The notes: generated by a model not told the origin, from the letters alone. 64,000 nucleotides of DNA from Rhodanobacter fulvus Jip2 (GCF_000264315.1 NZ_AJXU01000037.1:124001-188000); one strand, 5' to 3'. Shown: positions 17,536-27,062, counted from the first letter of the stretch. Made by a program: numbers and translations.

Positions 17536-19281
17536 ATGCGCGGCCTGATTCCCGACAGCTTCATCGATGAACTGCTTGCCCGCGTCGACATCGTCGACGT
17601 GGTCGAGCGGCGGGTGCCGCTGAAGAAAGCCGGTCGCGAATGGACCGCCTGCTGCCCCTTCCACGACGAGCGCACGCCGTCGTTCTACGTCAGCCCGGCC
17701 AAGCAGTTCTTCCACTGTTTCGGCTGCGGTGTCAGCGGCAGCGCGATCAAGTTCATCATGGACTTCGACCGCCTGGAATTCCCCGACGCGGTGGAGGAGC
17801 TGGCGCAGACGGCAGGCATGACCGTGCCGCGCGAAAGCGGCCGCGACGGCGCCCCGCGCGAGGACAAGACCGATCTCTACAGCCTGCTTGAGGATGCGGC
17901 CAGCTGGTACGAGCGCGAACTGCCGCGCCATGCCGACGCCCAGGCGTATTGCAAAAAGCGCGGTCTGGACGCCGACACCATCAAGCGTTTCCGCATCGGT
18001 TGGGCGCCCGCCGGCTACGACGGCGTGATGAAGGCGCTGGGCAACAGCACGCGTCGGCGCGACCTGCTCGATCAGGCCGGCATGCTGGCCAGCGGGGATC
18101 GCGGCAAGTACGACCGCTTCCGCGAGCGGCTGATGTTCCCGATCCTGGATCGCCGTGGCCGGGTGATCGCGTTTGGCGGACGCGTGGTGCAGGCCGCGCC
18201 GGCGTCGGGCCAGGCGCCGCCGAAGTACCTCAACTCGCCCGAGACGCCGCTGTTCCACAAGGGCCGCGAGCTGTTCGCGCTGTGGCAGGTGAAGCAGGCC
18301 AACCAGAGCCTGGCGCGTATCGTGGTGGTCGAGGGCTACATGGATGTGATCGCCCTGCACCAGGCCGGGCTGCCGATCGCGGTGGCCACGCTGGGCACCG
18401 CCACCACGCCCGACCACACCGAAATCCTGTTCCGCGCCGCGCCCGACGTGGTGTTCTGCTTCGATGGCGACCGCGCCGGCCGCGCCGCCGCGTGGAAGGC
18501 GCTGGAAGCGGCGCTGCCGCGGCTGCGTGACGGCCGCCAGGCGTATTTCCTGTTTCTGCCCGACGGCGAGGATCCCGATTCGCTGGTGCGCCAGGAGGGC
18601 AAGGACGGCTTCGAGAAGCGCATCAGGGAAGCGATGCCGCTGTCCGATTATTTCTTCAGCGAGCTGTCGCACGACGTGGAGATGGGCAGCCTCGATGGCC
18701 GCGCGCGACTGGCCGAGCGGGCGCGCCCGCTGATCGGCAAGCTGCCCGATGGCGCGTTCCGCGACTTGATGGTGCAGGAGTTGGAGAAGCGCAGCGGCGT
18801 GGGCGCCAACCTCCCCGCCAGCGCGCTCCATCGCGCCGCGCACCAGCCCACCACGGTGCAGCGCAGCCTTGTGCGCAGCGCCATTTCGCTGCTGCTGACC
18901 CAGCCGACACTGGCCGACCGGGTCGACAAGCCCTATCGCTTCCTGCGCCTGGACAAACCCGGCGTGGGTTTGCTGGCCGAGTTGCTGGACCTGGCGCGGG
19001 CCCGGCCGGGGATCAATTCGGCGATGCTGGTGGAACATTTCGCCGAGCGGCCCGAATACGCCGCGCTGAAGAAACTGATGGCCACGCTGTCGGTGGGCGA
19101 GCCCGAGGCGCAGGCAATGGAGTTCTTCGACGCGCTGACGCGCATGGACGACCAGGCCACCACCCAGCGTCGCGACACGTTGCTGGACAAGAGCCGCAGC
19201 GGCGCGCTGGACAGCGCCGAAAAGGCCGAGCTGCGCGAATTGCTGGCCGCACGCGCACGGCCACCCGTGGCATCGACATGA
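17536..19281 (+). CDS. dnaG: DNA primase DnaG
   Basis: 581-residue primase that makes RNA primers at the replication fork. The N-terminal zinc site uses Cys40, His43, Cys61 and Cys64. The TOPRIM domain is visible as VVVEGYMDVIAL (near 265) and FCFDGDRAG (near 310), followed by the C-terminal helicase-binding domain. The ATG at 17536 gives the standard start. rpoD, usual next in the macromolecular-synthesis operon, does not follow; dedA does. Confidence 0.97.
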   Translation: MRGLIPDSFIDELLARVDIVDVVERRVPLKKAGREWTACCPFHDERTPSFYVSPAKQFFHCFGCGVSGSAIKFIMDFDRLEFPDAVEELAQTAGMTVPRESGRDGAPREDKTDLYSLLEDAASWYERELPRHADAQAYCKKRGLDADTIKRFRIGWAPAGYDGVMKALGNSTRRRDLLDQAGMLASGDRGKYDRFRERLMFPILDRRGRVIAFGGRVVQAAPASGQAPPKYLNSPETPLFHKGRELFALWQVKQANQSLARIVVVEGYMDVIALHQAGLPIAVATLGTATTPDHTEILFRAAPDVVFCFDGDRAGRAAAWKALEAALPRLRDGRQAYFLFLPDGEDPDSLVRQEGKDGFEKRIREAMPLSDYFFSELSHDVEMGSLDGRARLAERARPLIGKLPDGAFRDLMVQELEKRSGVGANLPASALHRAAHQPTTVQRSLVRSAISLLLTQPTLADRVDKPYRFLRLDKPGVGLLAELLDLARARPGINSAMLVEHFAERPEYAALKKLMATLSVGEPEAQAMEFFDALTRMDDQATTQRRDTLLDKSRSGALDSAEKAELRELLAARARPPVAST

Positions 19282-19408
19282 CCGTGCTGCACGGCCGCAT
19301 CCGGGTATACGCACCGCGTCATCGTGCCTCGCCTCCCCTTCCCCGCCGACCGACTGTGGGATCATGCCGGCCCGCGATGCATGTCGCGCATGGCGCGCAA
19401 GGATATCG

Positions 19409-20029
19409 ATGGATCTTCTGCAACAACTGATTACGGTGTTTGCCGAGAACGGCTACGTTGCCGTCTTCATCGCGCTGATGATCTGCGGCGCGGGCCTGCC
19501 GTTGCCGGAGGACATCACCCTGGTCGCCGGCGGCGTGATCGCCGGGCTGGGCTACGCCAACGTGCATGTGATGTTCGCGCTGACGATGTTCGGCGTGCTG
19601 CTGGGCGACGCGGCGATCTTCCTGCTGGGCCATCACTACGGCCCGCGCATGCTGAAGTGGCGCCTGGTGGCGCGCGTGCTGACGCCGGAGCGCTACGCCC
19701 GGGTGCAGGAGAAATTCGACCGCTACGGCAACCGCATGCTGTTTTTCGCGCGCTTCCTGCCCGGCATGCGCACCACCGTGTACATCACCGCCGGCACCAC
19801 GCACCGGGTCTCGTTCTGGCGGTTTCTGCTGATCGACACGCTGGCGGCGCTGATCAGCGTGCCGTTCTGGGTTTACCTCGGCTACATCGGCGCCAACAAC
19901 CACGAATGGCTGGTGAAGTGGATGCACCGCGGCCAGACCAGCCTGTGGGTGGTGCTCGGCATCCTGCTGGTGGCGCTGCTGGTGCTGTGGTGGCGCCATC
20001 GCTGCCGCGCGCGCTGCAACCTGCCTTGA
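19409..20029 (+). CDS. DedA family membrane protein
   Basis: 206-residue DedA/SNARE-associated-domain protein with four to five hydrophobic segments. Family motifs include LPLPEDITLVAGGVIAGLGY (18-38) and FFARFLPGMRT (near 112-122). DedA proteins act in undecaprenyl-phosphate or phospholipid translocation and envelope homeostasis. The ATG at 19409 follows AAGGA and is preferred to an upstream in-frame ATG at 19364. Confidence 0.88.
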   Translation: MDLLQQLITVFAENGYVAVFIALMICGAGLPLPEDITLVAGGVIAGLGYANVHVMFALTMFGVLLGDAAIFLLGHHYGPRMLKWRLVARVLTPERYARVQEKFDRYGNRMLFFARFLPGMRTTVYITAGTTHRVSFWRFLLIDTLAALISVPFWVYLGYIGANNHEWLVKWMHRGQTSLWVVLGILLVALLVLWWRHRCRARCNLP

Positions 20030-20077
20030 TCGCCACCCGCCGCAGGCCGCGTTGCCGCTCGACCGGACGCTGATTCC

Positions 20078-21079
20078 ATGTCGCTGCGACGCCTGCTGCC
20101 GGACAACTTCACCCTGGCCTTGCTGGCCACGGTGGTGCTGGCCTCGCTGCTGCCCTGTCGCGGCGAGACGGCGCGGGTGTTCGACCTCATCACCGACGGC
20201 GCGATCGCGCTGCTGTTTTTCCTGCATGGCGCCAAGCTGCCGCGCCAGGCGATCGTGCAGGGCGTGACCCACTGGCGACTGCATCTGACCGTGTTCGCCA
20301 GCACCTTCGTGCTGTTTCCGCTGCTGGGGCTGGCACTGCAGCCGCTGGGCCATGCGCTGCTGACGCCACAGCTTTATCTCGGCGTGCTGTTTGTCTGCGC
20401 GCTGCCGTCCACCGTGCAATCGTCGATTGCCTTCACCTCGATCGCCGGGGGCAATGTGCCGGCAGCGGTGGTCAGCGCCTCGGTGTCCAACCTGATCGGC
20501 ATCGTGCTGACGCCGCTGCTGGTGGGCCTGCTGCTGGCCAGCCATGGCGGCGGCATGTCGTGGCACGGCGTGCTGGACATCGTGCTGCAGCTGTTGCTGC
20601 CGTTCGTGCTGGGCCATGTCGCACGGCGCTGGATCGGCACGTTCGTGGATCGGCACAAGCCGCTGCTGCGGCTCACCGACCAGGGCACGATCCTGCTGGT
20701 GGTGTACACCGCGTTCAGCGCCGCCGTGGTGCAGGGCCTGTGGCACGACACGCCGGTCGGCGCGCTGGTTTCCACGCTGGCGCTGAGCGCGTTGCTGCTG
20801 GCGCTGGTGATGACCATCGTGACCTGGGCCGCGCGGCGCCTGGGCTTCTCGCGCAGGGACGAGATCGCCATCGTGTTCTGCGGCTCCAAGAAGAGCATGG
20901 CCAGCGGCATCCCGATGGCCAAGATCCTGTTCGCCGGCCAGCTCGGCGGCCTTGGCGCGCTGGTGCTGCCGCTGATGATCTTCCACCAGTTGCAGTTGAT
21001 GGTGTGCGCGGTGGTGGCGCGCAGGTATGCGATGCGGGGCGATCATGCGGATGCCGAAGATCGCCGCGAGGCCGAATGA
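20078..21079 (+). CDS. Bile acid:sodium symporter family transporter (YfeH type)
   Basis: 333 residues with about nine to ten hydrophobic segments. Family features are DGAIALLFFLHGAKLPRQAI near the N-terminus, ALPSTVQSSIAFTSIAGGNVP (the discontinuous helix of SLC10-type carriers) and the C-terminal CGSKKSMASGIPMAKILF. These place it in the SBF-like YfeH branch; the substrate is not known. It stands 48 bases after dedA and is probably co-transcribed. It converges on mgtA. Confidence 0.87.
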   Translation: MSLRRLLPDNFTLALLATVVLASLLPCRGETARVFDLITDGAIALLFFLHGAKLPRQAIVQGVTHWRLHLTVFASTFVLFPLLGLALQPLGHALLTPQLYLGVLFVCALPSTVQSSIAFTSIAGGNVPAAVVSASVSNLIGIVLTPLLVGLLLASHGGGMSWHGVLDIVLQLLLPFVLGHVARRWIGTFVDRHKPLLRLTDQGTILLVVYTAFSAAVVQGLWHDTPVGALVSTLALSALLLALVMTIVTWAARRLGFSRRDEIAIVFCGSKKSMASGIPMAKILFAGQLGGLGALVLPLMIFHQLQLMVCAVVARRYAMRGDHADAEDRREAE

Positions 21080-21082
21080 AGG

Positions 21083-21165
21083 TGTGGGAGCGACTTCAGT
21101 CGCGATGCTTGGCGCGAAGACCGTTCAACGCCTGCAAGAGCATCGCGGCTGAAGCCGCTCCCACA
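21083..21165. repeat. Family B inverted repeat with hybrid arms, between convergent genes
   Basis: The left arm carries the GCGACTTCAGTCGC variant while the right arm carries GCGGCTGAAGCCGC. Each arm is self-complementary, but the two differ, so the copy looks like a recombinant of two sub-variants. Position suggests a bidirectional terminator for the symporter gene and mgtA. Confidence 0.75.
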
Positions 21166-21173
21166 AAAACCCG

Positions 21174-23801
21174 CTACAGCCACCGGCCATAGCGGCGGAT
21201 GTAGATCACTTTCACCAGCTGGGTCAGCACGCAGTAACTCGCCAGGGTGAGCGCCAGCCACGCGAAGTAGATCGGCGGCAGCGGCACCATGCCGATCTTC
21301 GCGCCCAGCGCGCTGAACGGAATCAGCATGCCGGCGATGATGATGGCGAGGGTCAGCCCAACCACTGGCGCGGCCGCCCTGCTCTGCAGGAAAGGGATGC
21401 GGCGGGTGCGGATCATGTGCACGATCAGGGTCTGCGACAGCAGGCCCTCGATGAACCAGCCGGACTGGAACAGCGATTGCTGTGCGGGTGAATTCGCGCC
21501 GAAGTAATGCCACATCAGCCAGAACGTGGTGATGTCGAAGATCGAGCTGACCGGCCCCACCCACACCATGAACCGGCCGATGTCGCCGGCATCCCACTGG
21601 CGCGGCACGGCCAGGTAATCCTCGTCCATGCGGTCGAACGGGATCGACAGTTGCGAGATGTCGTAGAGCAGGTTCTGCACCAGGATCTGCAGCGGCAGCA
21701 TCGGCAGGAACGGCAGGAACGCGCTGGCCACCAGCACACTGAACACGTTGCCGAAGTTGGAGCTGGCAGTCATCTTGATGTACTTCATGATGTTGCCGAA
21801 GGTGACGCGCCCTTCCAGCACGCCCTCCTCCAGCACCATCAGGTTTTTTTCCAGCAGGATGATGTCGGCCGACTCCTTGGCGATGTCGGTGGCGGTATCC
21901 ACCGAGATGCCGACGTCGGCATCGTGCAGCGCCGGCGCGTCGTTGATGCCGTCGCCCAGAAACCCCACCGTGTGCCCCAGCCGCTGCAGCGAACGGACCA
22001 CCCGCGATTTCTGCAGCGGCGACATCTTGGCGAACACGGTGACGCGCGCCACCTGCGCATCCAGCGCCGGGTCATCGAGCGCCTCAATCTCGCTGCCCTG
22101 CATCGAGTGGCGGACATCCAGCCCCACCTCGCGGCAGATCTTGCGCGTCACCGCCTCGTTGTCGCCGGTGATCACCTTCACCGCGACGCCGTGCTGGTGC
22201 AGCGCGCGGATCGCGGTGGCGGCCGAATCCTTCGGCGGATCGAGGAATGCCAGGCAACCGACGGCGATCAGGCCGCTTTCGTCGGCCACGCTGTAGGGCT
22301 GTCCGCGCGCGCCCTGGCGCTGCATGGCCACCACCAGCACGCGCAAGCCGTCCTCGTTGAGGCGGCGGGTCATCGCCTTGATGGCGCGGCGACGGGCGTC
22401 GGTCATCGGCGCGATCGCGTCGCCGGTCCGGGCGAAATCGCAGATCGCCAGCATCTCCTCGACCGCGCCCTTGCAGATCAGCAGGTGATCGCCATCGCCT
22501 TCGGCCAGCACCACCGACATGCGCCGGCGCTGGAAGTCGAACGGGATTTCGTCGATCACCCGGAAGCGAGCCGCCGCCGTTTCCAGCTCGCGGTGTTCCA
22601 GCACCGCCTTGTCCATCAGGTTGCGCAGGCCGGTCTGGAAACGGCTGTTGAGATAGCCGTATTCCAGCGCCTCGCCGGAGGCCTCGCCATCCAGATCAAG
22701 GTGGCGTTCCAGCACGATGCGGTCGAGCGTGAGGGTGCCGGTCTTGTCGGTGCACAACACGTCCATCGCGCCGAAGTTCTGGATCGCGTTGAGCCGTTTC
22801 ACCACCACCTTGCGCCGCGACATCGCCATCGCGCCGCGGGCCAGGTTGGCGGTGACGATCAGCGGCAGCATCTCCGGGGTCAGGCCCACCGCGATCGACA
22901 GCGCGAACAGGAACGCCTCGGCCCAGCTGTGCTTGTCCAGCCCGTTGATCAGGAAAACCACCGGCACCATCACCGCCATGAAGCGGATCAGCAGCCAGCT
23001 GACCCCGCTCACGCCGCGGTCGAAACTGGTCTGCACGCGCTGGCCGGTCATGCTGTGCGACAGCGATCCCAGATACGTGCGCGGGCCAGTGGCAAGCACC
23101 ACCGCCACCGCGGTGCCGCTGACCACGTTGGTGCCCATGTAGCAGATCGTGGGCAACTCCAGCGGATCGCCATCCGCCTGGCCTTCGGCCCCAGCGACGG
23201 CCGCGGATTTTTCCACCGGCAGCGATTCGCCGGTGAGGATCGCCTGGCTGATGAACAGGTCCTTGGCGCTGAGCAGGCGCACGTCCGCGGGCACCATGTC
23301 GCCCGCACCCAGGTGCACGATGTCGCCAGCCACCAGCTCGGCCACCGGTACCTCGATCATCTCGCTGTGGCCGTCGGACGCGCGCCGCGTCACGCTGGCG
23401 GTGTTGCGCACCATCGCCTTCAGGCTGTCCGCCGCGCGCGACGAACGGTATTCCTGGCTGAAACTCAGCGCCACGCTGATCGCCACCATCACCGCGATGA
23501 TCGCCGGCCCGGTCAGGTCCGTGCGATCGGTGAACAGCTGCACGCCGGCCAGCACCAGCAGCACCACGATGAAGGGGTTCTTGAACGCACGCAGCAACTG
23601 CCGCGTCCAGTGCGGCGGCTTCTCGTGCGCCACCTCGTTTGGCCCGTCGCGATGCAGCCGCGCCCTGATCCGCGTCTCGTCGAGACCGTCTTGCGTGGTG
23701 TCCAGCGCCCGCAGCAATGCATCGACGGGACGAAACGCCTCCGCCGCGGCGCCCGGCCGCGCGCCCTTCTTTTCCGGTCGCGGGATGGTGAAGTTGTTCA
23801 T
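21174..23801 (-). CDS. mgtA: Magnesium-translocating P-type ATPase MgtA
   Basis: 875-residue P3-type ATPase for Mg2+ uptake. Visible motifs: AILTGESLPVEK (actuator), CTDKTGTLTLDRI (phosphorylated Asp), GDGINDAPAL (hinge), and ten or so membrane helices. The start is uncertain: ATG at 23801, or an in-frame GTG at 23840 adding 13 residues; neither has a clear Shine-Dalgarno. Upstream lie a perfect 11-bp hairpin and a proline-rich small ORF on the same strand, which may form a leader. It converges on the symporter gene. Confidence 0.94.
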   Translation of the reverse strand: MNNFTIPRPEKKGARPGAAAEAFRPVDALLRALDTTQDGLDETRIRARLHRDGPNEVAHEKPPHWTRQLLRAFKNPFIVVLLVLAGVQLFTDRTDLTGPAIIAVMVAISVALSFSQEYRSSRAADSLKAMVRNTASVTRRASDGHSEMIEVPVAELVAGDIVHLGAGDMVPADVRLLSAKDLFISQAILTGESLPVEKSAAVAGAEGQADGDPLELPTICYMGTNVVSGTAVAVVLATGPRTYLGSLSHSMTGQRVQTSFDRGVSGVSWLLIRFMAVMVPVVFLINGLDKHSWAEAFLFALSIAVGLTPEMLPLIVTANLARGAMAMSRRKVVVKRLNAIQNFGAMDVLCTDKTGTLTLDRIVLERHLDLDGEASGEALEYGYLNSRFQTGLRNLMDKAVLEHRELETAAARFRVIDEIPFDFQRRRMSVVLAEGDGDHLLICKGAVEEMLAICDFARTGDAIAPMTDARRRAIKAMTRRLNEDGLRVLVVAMQRQGARGQPYSVADESGLIAVGCLAFLDPPKDSAATAIRALHQHGVAVKVITGDNEAVTRKICREVGLDVRHSMQGSEIEALDDPALDAQVARVTVFAKMSPLQKSRVVRSLQRLGHTVGFLGDGINDAPALHDADVGISVDTATDIAKESADIILLEKNLMVLEEGVLEGRVTFGNIMKYIKMTASSNFGNVFSVLVASAFLPFLPMLPLQILVQNLLYDISQLSIPFDRMDEDYLAVPRQWDAGDIGRFMVWVGPVSSIFDITTFWLMWHYFGANSPAQQSLFQSGWFIEGLLSQTLIVHMIRTRRIPFLQSRAAAPVVGLTLAIIIAGMLIPFSALGAKIGMVPLPPIYFAWLALTLASYCVLTQLVKVIYIRRYGRWL

Positions 23802-23849
23802 CGGTTGCTGCTTTGGATGCGGTGAGGTCGCAGTCGCCACGCGTCATCG

Positions 23850-23875
23850 CGAATGGACGTATGGACGTCCATTCG
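23850..23875 (-). promoter_or_regulatory. Perfect 11-bp hairpin in the mgtA leader
   Basis: CGAATGGACGT (23850-23860) and ACGTCCATTCG (23865-23875) are exact complements around ATGG. It lies 49 bases upstream of the ATG at 23801 and after the small ORF. There is no U-tract on the mgtA strand, so if it acts in RNA it would be with Rho or by blocking translation; it could also be a protein-binding site. Confidence 0.45.
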
Positions 23876-23939
23876 TGGAACACGGAAAAGGCCGTGGTAG
23901 CGCGCAGCGGTCAAGGCCCGCCTGCCGGGCAGTCGCCCG

Positions 23940-24137
23940 TCAGTGGCCGAGTGGCGCGAAAGACGGGCCCAGCGCGGGTGGCATCGCCGGCTCGACGGCA
24001 TGCACGCCATCGGCCACCGGCGCGGCCAGCGGCGGCGGCACGGTCACCACAAAGCTGCGCTCGCGCCGGTCGACGCCAACAGTCAGCCAGGGCCGACCGG
24101 CGAGGCGCCGGCGGCAGAATTCACGTATGAGCTTCAT
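23940..24137 (-). CDS. Proline-rich small ORF upstream of mgtA (candidate leader)
   Basis: 65 codons on the mgtA strand. The ATG at 24137 follows GAGGAG at good spacing. Ten prolines are present, nine of them in the last 32 residues, including VPPPLAAP and VEPAMPPALGP. No family is recognised. Mg2+-transporter leaders in enterobacteria (mgtL, mgtP) are also proline-rich ORFs that control read-through, but those are only about 17 codons and this shows no sequence kinship. It could equally be an unrelated small protein gene. Confidence 0.5.
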   Translation of the reverse strand: MKLIREFCRRRLAGRPWLTVGVDRRERSFVVTVPPPLAAPVADGVHAVEPAMPPALGPSFAPLGH

Positions 24138-24536
24138 GGGCCCATCTCCTCGTAACGGCGCCAGCGGCGTCGTCAGGGGGAGGGCCGGACTTCCCTAGCG
24201 GAAAGCACCAACCGTCCGCAGGCGATCGCTGCAGGCGTTCAATGTGAAAAGCGACGCCGGCACCCGAAGCAAGCGGATGTCGACGGTGCGACTAGGGTAG
24301 ACGTCCATGGGCCTTGATCAGTCAGGACTGGATACCCGCTGGCGCGGGCGCGCCGGAGGGCGCGCGCATTGTTGTGCTGCATTGCGCGGCTGTCAATCCA
24401 TTTCGCGGCGACCGTCATCGTTGCCATGAACCCGTTTGCTAAGATGCGCCGCTACCGGTTCATCCCCCATGACGCCGCTTGGGCGGCGGTGGAATCCACG
24501 CTCGCTGCCGAACCGACACGTCTCATCTGGAAGCCC
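24138..24536. other. Gene-free stretch upstream of the TPR-sulfotransferase gene
   Basis: No supported gene. The stretch contains one perfect GC-rich hairpin, GCGCGCC and GGCGCGC around GGAG at 24348-24365. In-frame ATGs at 24369, 24426 and 24441 could extend the next gene, but that part shows no domain. Promoters for mgtA's leader ORF and for the sulfotransferase gene must lie here; none is clear by eye. Confidence 0.5.
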
Positions 24537-26135
24537 ATGACGCCACCCGCCCCACCCAGGCTGCACGCCGCGAAGTTGCTTGCCGAGGCTCACGCCGCCC
24601 TCCTCCAGGGAGACCCGGGCAAAGCGCGGGAGCTTGCACTGCAGGCCTTGCAGATGGATGCCGACCAGCCGGAAGCACGCTACCTCGCAGGCAAGGCGGC
24701 GTTGGCGCTGCGGCGGCTGCCCGAAGCGCTGGATCATCTGCACCGCGCGGCCAGCGCCATGCCACGGCACGCGGCGTACGCCGTGCACTTCGCCCGGGCG
24801 CTGGCGGCCACGCACCGCACCGGCGATGCCCTGCAGGTTGCCAACATCGCGCTTGGACTGGCGCCCGACGATCCGCTATTGCTCCACAGCCTCGGCACCA
24901 CGTATATGCAATGCCACGCTCACGAGCGGGCCGCGGCGGCGTTTCGCCAGGCCGCCACGCTGGCACCGGACAACCCGGCATGCCGCTTCAGCTTTGCCAC
25001 CTCGTTGATCTTTTCCGGCGACGTAGCCCAGGCCGAAACCGAACTGGAGGCTTGCCTGGCGCTGGCGCCCGGGCACTGGCATGCGCACGCCACGCTTTCG
25101 CGCCTCCGGCGCCAGACCCCGGCGCACAACCACGTCGACAGGCTGCTCGCGCTGGCCGCAGACGTGGACGAGGAACCGGTGGCCTCGATGCATACGCACG
25201 TGGCGCTCAGCAAGGAGTACGAGGATCTCGGCGATTTCGCGAAAGCCTTCGACCAGCTGGTGATCGGCAAATCCCCGGTCAAGGTGGCCATCGGCTACAC
25301 CATCGATCGCGACCAGGCCATCGTGGATGCCTTGATCCAGGCCTTCCCCGAACCGCGACCGCAACCGGCAGGCCACCCGTCGGCCGAGCCCATCTTCGTG
25401 ATGGGCATGCCGCGCACGGGCACCACGCTGGTGGAACGCATCCTTTCCAGCCACCCGGAGGTCTACGCCGCCGGCGAACTGGAAAACTTCGGGGTCGCGC
25501 TGGAACGCCTCTCGGGCGCCAACTCACCGGTGATGCTGAGCCCGGACGTCATCCGCCGCGCCGGCAGTATTTCGTGGGAAACCCTGGGCGAGGTCTACAT
25601 CGCCAGCACGCGCCCGGCGACCTGCCTGAAACCGCGCTTCATCGACAAGCTGCCGCACAATTTTCTCTATGCCGGCTTCATCGCCAACGCGTTGCCGAAC
25701 GCCCGCATCATCTGCCTGCGGCGCCAACCGCTGGACAGCTGCCTCAGCAATTTCCGCGAGCCGTTTTCGGAAACGTCGCCGCTGCATGGCTACTCGTTCG
25801 ACCTGCTCGATACCGGCCGCTATTACGTGTTGTTCGACCGCTTGATGGCGCACTGGAAGCGGGTCCTGCCCGGTCGCATCCTGGAAGTGGATTACGAAAC
25901 CCTGGTGGCCACGCAAGAGGCCAGCACGCGCCAGTTGCTGGAACATTGCGGCCTGCCGTGGAACGAGGCCTGCCTGCACTTCGAGCGCAATCAGGCGCCG
26001 TCCACCACGGCCAGCTCGGTGCAGGTGCGCGCCCCCATGCACCGCGACGCGGTCAGGCGCTGGACGAAGTACGAGGAACAGCTGAAGGACCTGCGTACCC
26101 TGCTGAGCGATGCAGGGATCGATTGCGACCGCTAG
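24537..26135 (+). CDS. TPR-repeat sulfotransferase family protein
   Basis: 532 residues: about five tetratricopeptide-like repeats (residues 10-200) followed by a sulfotransferase domain. The PAPS 5'-phosphosulfate loop is visible as MGMPRTGTTLVERILSSHP (near 290), and the 3'-phosphate region as RRQPLDSCLSNF. The acceptor is unknown; relatives modify tyrosines, glycans or lipids. The ATG at 24537 follows GGAAG and begins the TPR domain; upstream in-frame ATGs are possible but add an unremarkable segment. It converges on cyoE. Confidence 0.85.
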   Translation: MTPPAPPRLHAAKLLAEAHAALLQGDPGKARELALQALQMDADQPEARYLAGKAALALRRLPEALDHLHRAASAMPRHAAYAVHFARALAATHRTGDALQVANIALGLAPDDPLLLHSLGTTYMQCHAHERAAAAFRQAATLAPDNPACRFSFATSLIFSGDVAQAETELEACLALAPGHWHAHATLSRLRRQTPAHNHVDRLLALAADVDEEPVASMHTHVALSKEYEDLGDFAKAFDQLVIGKSPVKVAIGYTIDRDQAIVDALIQAFPEPRPQPAGHPSAEPIFVMGMPRTGTTLVERILSSHPEVYAAGELENFGVALERLSGANSPVMLSPDVIRRAGSISWETLGEVYIASTRPATCLKPRFIDKLPHNFLYAGFIANALPNARIICLRRQPLDSCLSNFREPFSETSPLHGYSFDLLDTGRYYVLFDRLMAHWKRVLPGRILEVDYETLVATQEASTRQLLEHCGLPWNEACLHFERNQAPSTTASSVQVRAPMHRDAVRRWTKYEEQLKDLRTLLSDAGIDCDR

Positions 26136-26156
26136 CCGCCGGGTACGGCGGGTCGG

Positions 26157-27062
26157 TCAGACCGTCTGCTGCAGCACCGGCCCCTGTTGCAGGATCGGTT
26201 CCACCAGCCAGTGATCGGCCAGCAGGAAGGCGAACAGCGCCATCAGGTAGACGATCGAATAGCTGAACACCTTCATGGCGAAACGCTCGTCGGGCGGGTT
26301 CAGCAGGCGCACCGCGTAATACAGGAAAGCCCCGCCCAGCACGGCCGCGCCGCCCAGGTAGATCAACCCGCTCATGCCGGTCATCGCCGGCAGCAGGGTC
26401 ACCAGCACCAGCAGCACGGTGTAGAACAGGATGTGCCAGCGCGTGTAGACCACGCCATGCGTCACCGGCAACATCGGCACCTGGGCGCGCGAGTAGTCGT
26501 CGCGACGGAAGATCGCCAGCGCCCAGAAGTGGGGCGGCGTCCATACGAAGATGATCAGGCACAACTGCAACGCGTACGGATGCAGCGAACCGGTGACGGC
26601 GGTCCAGCCCAGCACCGGCGGGATCGCGCCGGCCAGGCCGCCGATCACGATGTTCTGCGGCGTGGCGCGCTTGAGAAACGCGGTGTAGATCACCGCATAG
26701 CCGATCAGGCCCGCGAAGGTCAGCACCGCGGTCAGCGTGTTGACCAGCAGCACCAGCACCACCATCGAGGCGATGCCCAGCGCCATCGCGAAGACGAACA
26801 CCTGGCGCGGGTTGAGGTTGCCGGTGGCCAGCGGCCGGTTCGCGGTGCGCACCATCACCTTGTCGATGCGCTGGTCGATCAGCTGGTTGAATGCCGCCGC
26901 CGACGATGACGCCAGCCAGATGCCCAGCGTGCCGAACACCAGCGCGCGCCATGGCGGCATGCCGGGCACGGCCAGGAACATGCCGATCACCGCGCAGAAC
27001 ACCAGCAGCGCCACGATGCGCGGCTTGGTCAGTTGCAGGTATTGGGATAAGGACAGCTTCAC
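26157..27062 (-). CDS. cyoE: Protoheme IX farnesyltransferase (heme O synthase)
   Basis: 301-residue UbiA-family membrane prenyltransferase that adds farnesyl to heme B, giving heme O for oxidase. Seven or more hydrophobic segments are present. The first Asp-rich motif reads [12 protein letters not shown] (about 75-86), followed by RPLATG. No ATG starts the frame; the GTG at 27062 ([17 protein letters not shown]) fits the family, while a TTG two codons earlier is possible. It follows the heme A synthase gene, so heme B to O to A conversion is encoded together. Confidence 0.93.
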   Translation of the reverse strand: MKLSLSQYLQLTKPRIVALLVFCAVIGMFLAVPGMPPWRALVFGTLGIWLASSSAAAFNQLIDQRIDKVMVRTANRPLATGNLNPRQVFVFAMALGIASMVVLVLLVNTLTAVLTFAGLIGYAVIYTAFLKRATPQNIVIGGLAGAIPPVLGWTAVTGSLHPYALQLCLIIFVWTPPHFWALAIFRRDDYSRAQVPMLPVTHGVVYTRWHILFYTVLLVLVTLLPAMTGMSGLIYLGGAAVLGGAFLYYAVRLLNPPDERFAMKVFSYSIVYLMALFAFLLADHWLVEPILQQGPVLQQTV

